A stretch of DNA of 5,055 bases, from contig DQCL01000027.1 in the NCBI GenBank assembly GCA_003533975.1, positions 8,209 through 13,263 of the forward strand, in the 5' to 3' direction. The notes beneath the pieces were generated by a model that saw only the letters and a program-made list of their open reading frames with translations, ran no database searches and was not told the DNA's origin. The DNA comes from Octadecabacter sp. Its GTDB lineage: Bacteria > Pseudomonadota > Alphaproteobacteria > Rhodobacterales > Rhodobacteraceae. A program made the translations under genes and the position numbers. Shown one piece after another: positions 1 to 5,055 of this stretch (position 1 is its first letter; the number at the start of each line of letters is the position of its first letter).

Positions 1-608
1 GAAGCCAAAAACAACGGGCGGTTCAACACAGCCCAAGCCGTCGCCCAAACCGGGAATGACAGGGTTAGAAAACTGTTCAGCGTACCGACTCCCGCGCTCA
101 GCACGATGACCATCGCGTAGGCGGTGAGAATTCTTGGGAAATCAATCGTCGTGTCGGGAGAGCTGAACCAAAGTATGAAGCCCATCACGATGCAATGCAC
201 GATCAATTGCGTGAGCGTGTTCAAGGTCAGTCGCGCGATCAGTGCGTCTACAAACGTCACGCGCGGGTATTCCAACAGGGCGCGGCTGTACTGGATTGTT
301 TGACCCAGTTTCGCGGAAATATCTGTATACATGAGGAAAGCCAGCAAGCCCGTCGCGTAAAAGAACGCGAAATCCACACCAAGGGGTGGCGCGTGGAATC
401 CAATTGAAAAAATGACCGTAAGGAGCGCGATGCCAGCGGCGGGTTCTAGGATTGCCCACAGATACCCGCCCGGCGAGCGCCCATAGGTCGTCGAGATTTC
501 GCGCAAGATGAGAGCCATAACAGCGCGGGGCGTTGCGAAGGGCGCATGCACCCGCCGCAGCGGGGCAGTCGGGTTTAACTTTGCGGTGGGCTGTGTGCCA
601 GAACCCAT
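1..608 (-). CDS. kpsM: Capsule polysaccharide ABC exporter permease, KpsM/CtrC/BexB family (partial, C-terminus beyond window)
   Basis: Translating the minus strand from ATG at 608-606 gives 202 open codons with no stop before the left edge. The family is usually about 260 residues, so roughly the last quarter is missing. The product should be the membrane-spanning half of the ABC-2 type exporter that moves capsular polysaccharide across the inner membrane with KpsT. A proline-rich, hydrophilic N-terminus of about 30 residues is followed by 'ALILREISTTYGRSPGGYLW' (32-51), the amphipathic family signature before the first membrane segment. Hydrophobic segments lie near 50-71, 80-94, 128-149 and 160-189. 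The visible part ends at 'NRPLFLA', just before the region where these permeases usually have the conserved 'SGIFF'-like stretch. A GAGGAG ribosome site (complement of 619-624) sits 10 nt before the ATG and supports this start; an internal ATG at residue 31 is the alternative. It is divergent from the kpsE-kpsT genes, whereas the permease and ATPase genes are usually adjacent. The family call is firm; the gene symbol is by analogy. Confidence 0.9.
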   Translation of the reverse strand, partial: MGSGTQPTAKLNPTAPLRRVHAPFATPRAVMALILREISTTYGRSPGGYLWAILEPAAGIALLTVIFSIGFHAPPLGVDFAFFYATGLLAFLMYTDISAKLGQTIQYSRALLEYPRVTFVDALIARLTLNTLTQLIVHCIVMGFILWFSSPDTTIDFPRILTAYAMVIVLSAGVGTLNSFLTLSFPVWATAWAVLNRPLFLA

Positions 609-618
609 CTGGGTCTGT

Positions 619-624
619 CTCCTC
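619..624 (-). promoter_or_regulatory. Ribosome binding site of the permease gene
   Basis: Read on the minus strand this is GAGGAG, 10 nt upstream of the ATG at 608-606. It is the clearest Shine-Dalgarno sequence in the window and decides the start of the permease gene over the internal methionine at residue 31. Confidence 0.6.
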
Positions 625-628
625 GGGT

Positions 629-656
629 TTTATCGGTGTTAATAACTTTTGGTTAA
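629..656 (-). promoter_or_regulatory. Candidate sigma-70-like promoter for the permease gene
   Basis: On the minus strand, TTAACC (complement of 651-656) could be a -35 box and GATAAA (complement of 629-634) a -10 box, separated by 16 bp. Each matches the housekeeping consensus at 4 of 6 positions. It lies just upstream of the GAGGAG ribosome site, which would leave a very short 5' leader. This is a by-eye match in an AT-rich spacer and could be chance. Confidence 0.25.
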
Positions 657-677
657 CGCTTCGGTCATAAGTATGAA
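649..677 (+). promoter_or_regulatory. Candidate sigma-70-like promoter for the kpsE-kpsT-glycosyltransferase unit
   Basis: TTGGTT (649-654) and TATGAA (672-677) are 17 bp apart and match the -35 and -10 consensus at 3 of 6 and 4 of 6 positions. The -35 candidate overlaps the -35 candidate of the divergent permease promoter, so the two could compete or share a regulator. Only 24 bp separate the -10 box from the preferred kpsE start, and a perfect dyad lies between them. The match is weak and made by eye. Confidence 0.25.
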
Positions 678-690
678 CAATCATTGATTG
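678..690. promoter_or_regulatory. Perfect 13-bp dyad, possible operator
   Basis: CAATCATTGATTG consists of two perfect 6-bp inverted arms around a single central T. It lies directly downstream of the candidate kpsE -10 box and just before the GAAGAAG ribosome site, a classic place for a repressor to act. It also covers the alternative TTG start at 684. The arms with a 1-nt loop cannot form a stable RNA hairpin, so a dimeric protein site is the more natural reading. A 6+6 dyad is expected about once per 5 kb by chance at one given spacing, so position rather than symmetry is the main argument. Confidence 0.3.
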
Positions 691-696
691 AAGAAG
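690..696 (+). promoter_or_regulatory. Ribosome binding site that decides the kpsE start
   Basis: GAAGAAG ends 5 nt before ATG 702. The in-frame TTG at 684, which would add six residues, has no comparable purine-rich sequence ahead of it. This favours ATG 702 as the start. Confidence 0.45.
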
Positions 697-701
697 TGTT
701 A

Positions 702-1901
702 ATGCCGGACAGAAGCCCAGATTCACCCGCAAAAAAAGCTGTAAAACCGGACGTGGAAACACAGCCAGTTCCGCCCACCGTCGGCCCTGCGCGGCGCAAG
801 CGCAGGCATGTGTTTTTGATCGTATCGCTGATCTGGGTTGTGTTCGTTCCTGCCGCGATTAGCGCCTATTATCTATGGGGCCTAGCGGCAGACCAGTATG
901 CGTCCAGAATTGCGTTTTCGGTCCGCTCGGAAGAACAACGCTCCCCGATTGAGTTGCTGGGCGGTATCACCGACCTTTCCGGTTCCAGCTCGTCTGATAC
1001 TGACATTTTATATGTCTATCTAAACAGTCAGGAACTGGTGGCGAAGGTTAATGAACGTGTGAACTTGGCGCGGATTTGGAGTAAAGTTTCGACCGAGCAA
1101 GACCCCGTGTTTGCTTATGACCCGCATGGAACCATCGAAGACCTGCATCGCCATTGGGAGCGAAAAGTCGACATTATTTATGACAGTGGCACCCAGCTGA
1201 TTGAGATGCGTTTTCTGGCCTTTGAGCCCGATGATGCGCGCGCAATCGCTGAGGCTGTTTTGGCCGAAAGCACGGCGATGATTAACAACCTATCCGCCTT
1301 GGCGCGTGAAGATGCGGTTGGCTATGCGCGTGAAGATTTAGAGACCGCGTTGGCGCGTCTACGCGTTGCGCGGCAGGCGTTAACGTTGTTTCGCAATCGC
1401 ACCCAGATCGTTGATCCAACGATTGATACGCAAAATCAGATGGGCGTGCTTGTGACACTGCAACAGCAGCTAGCGGATGCGTTGGTCGAGGGGGATCTGT
1501 TGCGTGACACTACGAGCGAAGGTGACTCGCGCATCGCACAGGCGAACCGTCGTGTTGAGGTGATCCAGAATCGGATAGATGCGGAACGCCAGAAGCTGGG
1601 CCTCGGAAATGAAGGCGAGGGGGGGGTCGTGTTCGCCGATTTGGTTGGCGAGTACGAAGGCCTGATCGTGGACCGTGAATTTGCGGAAGTGGCCTATACA
1701 ACGGCGCTCGCCTCCTTTGATGGTGCCCAAGCCGAAGCGCGGCGACAAAGCCGTTATTTGGCGGCCCACGTGCAGCCAACGCTGGCGCAGAAGGCGCAAT
1801 ATCCGGAGCGCTTAAAGCTTATGCTACTCATCGCCTTGTTTTGCACTTTGACGTGGTGCGTTTTGTGCCTTGTCTATTACAGCCTGCGCGACCGCAGATA
1901 A
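702..1901 (+). CDS. kpsE: Capsule polysaccharide export inner-membrane protein, KpsE/CtrB/BexC family (PCP-3)
   Basis: This 399-residue protein is close to the family length of about 380-390. Proteins of this type sit in the inner membrane, project a long coiled-coil domain into the periplasm and link the KpsMT ABC exporter to the outer-membrane capsule channel. Visible here are a cytoplasmic N-terminus rich in proline and basic residues (1-36, ending in 'RRKRRH'), a first membrane helix at about 37-59, a periplasmic domain with a long charged helical region at about 175-300, the typical 'QPTLAQKAQYPER' proline motif (358-370), and a second membrane helix at about 372-393 followed by a short basic tail 'LRDRR'. 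This two-helix topology with the proline motif before the last helix is characteristic of polysaccharide copolymerases. There is no Walker motif, so it is not a BY-kinase. ATG 702 is chosen over TTG 684 because of the GAAGAAG ahead of it. The stop is 8 bp before kpsT, so the two are surely cotranscribed. A run of eight G lies at 1619-1626 in the periplasmic coding part. Confidence 0.9.
   Translation: MPDRSPDSPAKKAVKPDVETQPVPPTVGPARRKRRHVFLIVSLIWVVFVPAAISAYYLWGLAADQYASRIAFSVRSEEQRSPIELLGGITDLSGSSSSDTDILYVYLNSQELVAKVNERVNLARIWSKVSTEQDPVFAYDPHGTIEDLHRHWERKVDIIYDSGTQLIEMRFLAFEPDDARAIAEAVLAESTAMINNLSALAREDAVGYAREDLETALARLRVARQALTLFRNRTQIVDPTIDTQNQMGVLVTLQQQLADALVEGDLLRDTTSEGDSRIAQANRRVEVIQNRIDAERQKLGLGNEGEGGVVFADLVGEYEGLIVDREFAEVAYTTALASFDGAQAEARRQSRYLAAHVQPTLAQKAQYPERLKLMLLIALFCTLTWCVLCLVYYSLRDRR
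1619..1626 (+). repeat. Homopolymer tract of eight G inside kpsE
   Basis: The codons GAG GGG GGG GTC (residues 306-309, E-G-G-V) create eight consecutive G. Two adjacent GGG glycine codons are an uncommon choice. Tracts of this kind can slip during replication; a gain or loss of one base here would remove the end of the coiled-coil region and the second membrane helix. The frame is intact in this sequence. Confidence 0.6.
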
Positions 1902-1909
1902 GGTACGCC

Positions 1910-2578
1910 ATGATCCAGCTTGACCGACTGTCCAAAAGTTTCGCAACCCGTACTGGCCGTAAAGTTATTGTGAATGACTTAACCGCGTCGTTTCCCACGG
2001 GGGCAAGCGTTGCGCTGTTGGGACGCAATGGCGCGGGTAAAAGTACGCTTCTCAAACTTATTGCGGGAACGATCCGGCCGGATTCAGGTCACGTACTTTC
2101 TACGGGATCAGTGTCCTATCCTGTGGGGTTTGCGGGGTCATTTCATGCTGACCTAACGGGGCGTCAGAACGCCCGCTTCGTCGCGCGCCTTTACGGTGTG
2201 GACACGGATGATCTTGTGGATTTTGTGCGGAACTTTGCGGAGCTGGGTGAACACTTTGATATGCCGTTTCGAACCTATTCTGCGGGCATGCGATCGCGGC
2301 TTTCCTTTGGTGTCTCGATGGCAATCCCGTTTGATACTTATCTCGTGGATGAGGTGACGTCGGTTGGCGATGGCGCGTTTCGACAAAAGAGCATTCTAAT
2401 GTTCGATAAGCGGCGCGAAACGTCAGGTGCGATTGTCGTCAGCCATTCCCCCCCGATGGTGCGGCGCATTTGCGATATGGGTGCGGTTTTGGAAGACGGC
2501 GCATTGCATTTTTACGATGATATTGATGCCGCTCTGGCGCACCATGAAGAGACACTGAAACGCGCTGTCCCTGCCTGA
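1910..2578 (+). CDS. kpsT: Capsule polysaccharide ABC exporter ATPase, KpsT/CtrD/BexA family
   Basis: This 222-residue protein has the size of KpsT (about 220), the nucleotide-binding subunit that powers capsule polysaccharide export with KpsM. It shows Walker A 'GRNGAGKST' (38-46), the family segment 'GSFHADLTGRQN' (76-87) in the Q-loop region, the ABC signature 'YSAGMRSRLSF' (123-133), Walker B 'YLVDEV' (144-149) with catalytic E148, a D-loop 'SVGD' (151-154), and the H-loop 'SHS' with H179. The spacing of these motifs and the absence of a C-terminal extension separate it from Wzt-type O-antigen ATPases that carry a sugar-binding domain. The Q-loop glutamine position appears to be H79. ATG 1910 is chosen because it starts the usual 'MIQLDRLSKSF' N-terminus. 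AAGG at 1900-1903, overlapping the kpsE stop, can serve as ribosome site. A C7 tract lies at the H-loop codons (2448-2454). Its partner permease gene is the divergent one at the left edge. Confidence 0.93.
   Translation: MIQLDRLSKSFATRTGRKVIVNDLTASFPTGASVALLGRNGAGKSTLLKLIAGTIRPDSGHVLSTGSVSYPVGFAGSFHADLTGRQNARFVARLYGVDTDDLVDFVRNFAELGEHFDMPFRTYSAGMRSRLSFGVSMAIPFDTYLVDEVTSVGDGAFRQKSILMFDKRRETSGAIVVSHSPPMVRRICDMGAVLEDGALHFYDDIDAALAHHEETLKRAVPA
2448..2454 (+). repeat. Homopolymer tract of seven C inside kpsT
   Basis: Seven consecutive C encode the two prolines and one base of the serine codon or its neighbour immediately after the H-loop histidine (S-H-S-P-P-M). A one-base slip would destroy the last 40 or so residues of the ATPase. 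The reading frame is intact here. Confidence 0.5.
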
Positions 2579-2590
2579 CAGTAAATCAAA

Positions 2591-2603
2591 TGTTAATACT
2601 TTT
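2591..2603. repeat. Recurring AT-rich motif before the glycosyltransferase genes
   Basis: TGTTAATACTTTT here matches TGTTAATAACTTTT at 637-650 in the divergent spacer, except for one missing A. Both copies lie in non-coding DNA: this one is in the 36-bp gap between kpsT and the first glycosyltransferase gene. A shorter GTGTTAAT also occurs at 636-643 and 696-703. It could be a regulator site or an internal promoter element, or just AT-rich spacer similarity. No clear -35/-10 pair could be assigned in the gap. Confidence 0.35.
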
Positions 2604-2614
2604 TCTGCATCTAC

Positions 2615-3943
2615 ATGTGCAGACTTATGACTCGTTTTTTCGCTCAGATAATTCGGCCCACATTGGCCCAACGCTTCCTAATGGCTGTGCGCCACGAGGG
2701 GCTTGGTACTGCGTTGCGAAAGGCGCGTATTTTCATCGGCATGCTTTGGCGGGGTGAGGGGCAGAGCGCGTTGAGTGCAGGGGGCGGGCCAAGCCACGCG
2801 CCGGAACATTATTTGCAAAGCATTTGGCAGCAGTTGGCGCAGGGGGAGGCATTCCATCCAACGCCACCAGATAAAGGTGATCGACGTTTCATCGCGATCA
2901 TAGGTGATTTGAATTTACCGCAGTGCCGCAAGTACCGGGTTGAGCAATTGGCGAGCTTTTGGGAAGGCCAAGGCGTTTCATGCGACTTCGCACATTTTCA
3001 GGACCTACCGCGGGTTACACGCCTCTTAACCCGAGCGACCCACTTAGTTGAATATCGCCTCCAGTCTTCCCCTGTAACAGAGATGATCCGATACGAGGCA
3101 CGACGCCTCGGGTTGCCGATCATGTATGATATCGACGACCCGCTGTTTTCGATTTCAGCTTATGAAACATACGGCAATATGGGCGCGCTTGATCCAGCGA
3201 TGAAGGCGCATTTTCAGAGTGAGGCGCCGAAGTATTTGGCGATGATGAACGGTGCGGATATGGTGTCTGTCTCAACGCCGCAGTTGGCGGAACATTGCCG
3301 TCTGTTTACCAAACGGCCTGTACATGTCCGGCGCAATTTCGCGGATGACGCGACCCTTATGATAGGGGCGTCGGCGATGAAAACGCGTAAAAAGGACGAT
3401 GGCATTTTTCGCGTGGGCTTCGCCAGTGGTTCGCAAGGCCATGAGGCGGACCTTGCGAGTATTTTTTCACCGTTAGAACAGTTTATCGGAGGGAACGCCG
3501 CGCACCGATTGGTGTTGCTCGGTCATTTTGATCGCAACCGATTGCCAAAGACATTGCATGCTCAAACCGACGTCATTGCGTTCACCACTTATGAGAACTA
3601 CCTGAATGAACTTGCGCAGATGAATTGTGCGGTGATGCCGCTGTGCGATGATACGTTTAACCGCAGCAAAAGTGCTGTGCGATTGATTGATGCGGCGTCG
3701 GTGGGGGTGCCATCCGTTGTTGCCCCAGTCGGGGATTTGCCGAACCTGATCGTGCAAGGGAAAACGGGGTTTGTCGCAAAGGACCAATCAGAATGGCACA
3801 CCGCACTACGTCGATTTGAAAGCAACCGCGACGCAACTCGCGCGATAGGACGCGCCGCGCGTACCCAGTTGGAAACCCATTGGTCAGGCGCACCTGCGCC
3901 CCATATCATTGAGCAAGAATTACTAGACTGGGTGATCCAGTGA
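2615..3943 (+). CDS. GT-B fold glycosyltransferase, probably capsule biosynthesis
   Basis: This 442-residue protein has the two-domain layout of a GT-B glycosyltransferase, which would transfer a sugar from a nucleotide donor in the cytoplasm. Residues 1-60 are a basic, partly amphipathic helix-rich leader ('GLGTALRKARIF'), of the type often placed before glycosyltransferase domains in polysaccharide loci. The N-terminal domain starts near 'FIAIIGDLNLPQC' (about 90-102) and contains 'YDIDDPLF' (171-178), a recurring segment in a subset of bacterial GT-B enzymes. The C-terminal nucleotide-sugar domain runs from about 'FRVGFASGSQGHEAD' to the end, with 'KSAVRLIDAASVGVP' (352-366) and 'GKTGFVA', which resemble GT4 donor-binding motifs. 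The classical E-X7-E pair is not intact: its positions are S351 and D359. The start is uncertain: ATG 2615 and ATG 2627 are both possible and neither has a good ribosome site. The gene follows kpsT by 36 bp and overlaps the next gene by 4 bp. The donor and acceptor sugars are unknown. Confidence 0.8.
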   Translation: MCRLMTRFFAQIIRPTLAQRFLMAVRHEGLGTALRKARIFIGMLWRGEGQSALSAGGGPSHAPEHYLQSIWQQLAQGEAFHPTPPDKGDRRFIAIIGDLNLPQCRKYRVEQLASFWEGQGVSCDFAHFQDLPRVTRLLTRATHLVEYRLQSSPVTEMIRYEARRLGLPIMYDIDDPLFSISAYETYGNMGALDPAMKAHFQSEAPKYLAMMNGADMVSVSTPQLAEHCRLFTKRPVHVRRNFADDATLMIGASAMKTRKKDDGIFRVGFASGSQGHEADLASIFSPLEQFIGGNAAHRLVLLGHFDRNRLPKTLHAQTDVIAFTTYENYLNELAQMNCAVMPLCDDTFNRSKSAVRLIDAASVGVPSVVAPVGDLPNLIVQGKTGFVAKDQSEWHTALRRFESNRDATRAIGRAARTQLETHWSGAPAPHIIEQELLDWVIQ

Positions 3944-5055
3944 CCAAGTGCCATATCCTATTGGCGAACGTGTTTTTTGCCCCCTTCACCTATGGTGGCG
4001 CGACGATTGTCGCTGAGGAAGTCGCCAAGGCTCTGAAAGCACGCAAAGACCCCGCTTTCGCGTATAAGATTACGGCTGTTTCCTTGTGTTGCCATAGCGG
4101 GCTTGCCGATTATACGGTGGTGAAATCCGAGAAGGATGGCATCCAAAATTTCGTCATCAACGTCCCATCGAACCGCAGCTATTCGGAACTTTACGACAAT
4201 CCACATGTTACCCGCCTGATCGAGGTGCTGATGGACGATCTGCAACCCGATGTTGTCCACGTTCATTGTGTTCAGGATATGGGCGGCGGTGTGCTGGAAG
4301 CGGCGCAAACCCGCGGGATCCCCAGCGTGCTAAGCGTGCATGACTTCTGGTGGCTTTGTGAGCGGCAGTTCATGATAAAACCCGACCGCACCTATTGTGG
4401 GCAAAGCCCGATCCAAGTTGAAGCCTGTCGCGGATGTGTCTCTAATTTTGACGCGGCCCAAAAACGGTTTACCTATTTGCAAGGTATCTCGCGCATACCT
4501 GCACGGGTGACTTACCCAAGCAAATTTGCACATGATCTTTACCTTTCATCCGGCTTTGCGGCCGGTCGAAGTGTGATTTGGGAAAACGGTGTGCAGCTAC
4601 CTTCCCCCGATTTTGAGGCCAAGCAGGTGGCCCGACGCGAACGGGACACGCGCCCTACATTCGGGTTTGTTGGGGGGCCTTCCCAGATCAAGGGGTGGCC
4701 CCTAATTCGTGCGGCGTTCAAATCCCTTGGGCGCGATGACTTTCGCGTTTTGTTGGTGGATGCCTCCGCCGAGGCTGACTGGTGGAGTGGTGAAAAGTTT
4801 GATGACCTTCCTGGCGAGTGGGAGATTTATCCGCGTTTCGAGCAATCGGAAATGGATCGGTTCTACGCGGAAATCGACGTGCTTTTGTTTATGTCACAAT
4901 GGAAGGAGACATACGGCCTTGCGGTGCGCGAAGCCTTGGCGCGTGGTGTTTCCCTTATCCAAACTGATAGCGGGGGGAGCACCGAACACGGATCGGTTCC
5001 CGCGGATGATCTTATTCCAATTGGCGCACCGCTGGACGTGTTAAAGGAGGCGTTG
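3940..5055 (+). CDS. GT4-like glycosyltransferase with a four-cysteine cluster (partial, C-terminus beyond window)
   Basis: The frame is open for 372 codons from GTG 3940 to the right edge without a stop. The GTG overlaps the TGA of the preceding gene as GTGA, suggesting translational coupling; no strong ribosome site is seen. The start fits because the usual N-terminal strand follows at once ('ILLANVFFAPFTYGGA', 6-21, with the glycine-rich loop for the acceptor domain). 'PDVVHVHCVQDMGGG' and 'VLSVHDFWWLC' (130-140) are typical of the GT4 acceptor-side domain. Cysteines at 140, 153, 163 and 166 form a C-X12-C-X9-C-X2-C cluster. The donor domain starts near 'PTFGFVGGPSQIKGWPLI', and 'E323-TYGLAVR-E331' is an intact E-X7-E motif, expected for a retaining GT4 enzyme. 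'DSGGSTEHG' follows, as in the donor-binding loop. Most of the enzyme is present; only the final segment is missing. The sugar transferred cannot be told. Confidence 0.87.
   Translation, partial: MTKCHILLANVFFAPFTYGGATIVAEEVAKALKARKDPAFAYKITAVSLCCHSGLADYTVVKSEKDGIQNFVINVPSNRSYSELYDNPHVTRLIEVLMDDLQPDVVHVHCVQDMGGGVLEAAQTRGIPSVLSVHDFWWLCERQFMIKPDRTYCGQSPIQVEACRGCVSNFDAAQKRFTYLQGISRIPARVTYPSKFAHDLYLSSGFAAGRSVIWENGVQLPSPDFEAKQVARRERDTRPTFGFVGGPSQIKGWPLIRAAFKSLGRDDFRVLLVDASAEADWWSGEKFDDLPGEWEIYPRFEQSEMDRFYAEIDVLLFMSQWKETYGLAVREALARGVSLIQTDSGGSTEHGSVPADDLIPIGAPLDVLKEAL

Noticed and set aside
195..407. 70-codon plus-strand frame opposite the permease gene
   Set aside because: It lies wholly within the coding region of the permease on the other strand and shows no motif or ribosome site.
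639..657. Possible CtrA site (TTAA repeated with a spacer)
   Set aside because: The two TTAA elements are 10 nt apart instead of the 7 nt of the CtrA consensus, so the match is not good enough.
142..762. 206-codon open frame on the minus strand
   Set aside because: It overlaps the permease gene in another frame. The permease frame has proper membrane segments, a family signature and a ribosome site, while this frame gives an Arg/Pro/His-rich product with no recognisable motif.
1470..1799. Minus-strand frames of 109 and 89 codons within kpsE
   Set aside because: Antisense shadows of the kpsE coding sequence, with no family features.
1841..1909. Upstream extension of kpsT by 23 residues
   Set aside because: It would overlap the end of kpsE, and the conserved KpsT N-terminus begins exactly at ATG 1910.
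2579..2614. Possible transcription terminator between kpsT and the first glycosyltransferase gene
   Set aside because: A T-rich run is present but no stem precedes it, and the short gap suggests cotranscription.
3598..3954. Minus-strand frames of 118, 104 and 78 codons within the first glycosyltransferase gene
   Set aside because: Overlapping antisense shadows in several frames with no shared signal; the sense frame is clearly coding.
3958..4308. 116-codon minus-strand frame inside the second glycosyltransferase gene
   Set aside because: It is antisense to the conserved GT4 acceptor domain and has no recognisable domain of its own.
4709..5044. 111-codon plus-strand frame near the right edge
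   Set aside because: It is in a different frame within the GT4 donor domain, whose own frame contains the intact E-X7-E motif and stays open to the end of the window.

Overview
The window looks like part of a capsule (group 2 type, ABC-transporter-dependent) polysaccharide locus from an alphaproteobacterium, most likely a marine Rhodobacteraceae (Roseobacter-group) relative. This placement rests on three things: base composition in the mid-50s % G+C by eye, the style of the KpsM/KpsE/KpsT proteins (for example the KpsT segment 'GSFHADLTG' and the KpsM segment 'TTYGRSPGGYLWAILEP'), and compact gene spacing. No taxonomic marker gene is present, so it is an inference.

Layout. Positions 1-608 (minus strand) hold the N-terminal three quarters of an ABC-2 type capsule export permease (KpsM/CtrC/BexB family), cut off by the left edge. 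A 93-bp divergent spacer (609-701) follows, with room for back-to-back promoters and a perfect 13-bp dyad. Four plus-strand genes then run close together to the right edge: a KpsE/CtrB/BexC-type inner-membrane polysaccharide copolymerase (702-1901), a KpsT/CtrD-type ATPase (1910-2578), a GT-B glycosyltransferase (2615-3943), and a second GT4-like glycosyltransferase (3940-5055) that is cut by the right edge. The gaps are 8 bp, 36 bp and a 4-bp overlap, which fits one operon.

How the parts work together (family knowledge plus inference). KpsM and KpsT would form the inner-membrane ABC exporter. KpsE would span the periplasm and couple the exporter to an outer-membrane channel (KpsD/CtrA type, not in this window). 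The two glycosyltransferases would build, or modify, the cytoplasmic glycan that is exported. The sugar substrates cannot be read from the sequence.

The least ordinary aspects are: the exporter is split between two divergent transcription units (permease on one side, ATPase and copolymerase on the other); an AT-rich motif upstream of kpsE recurs before the first glycosyltransferase; there are G8 and C7 tracts inside kpsE and kpsT; and the second glycosyltransferase has a four-cysteine cluster. I found no tRNA, rRNA, CRISPR array, insertion sequence or convincing terminator, and no gene-free stretch longer than 100 bp. I do not see evidence for a wholly new system.
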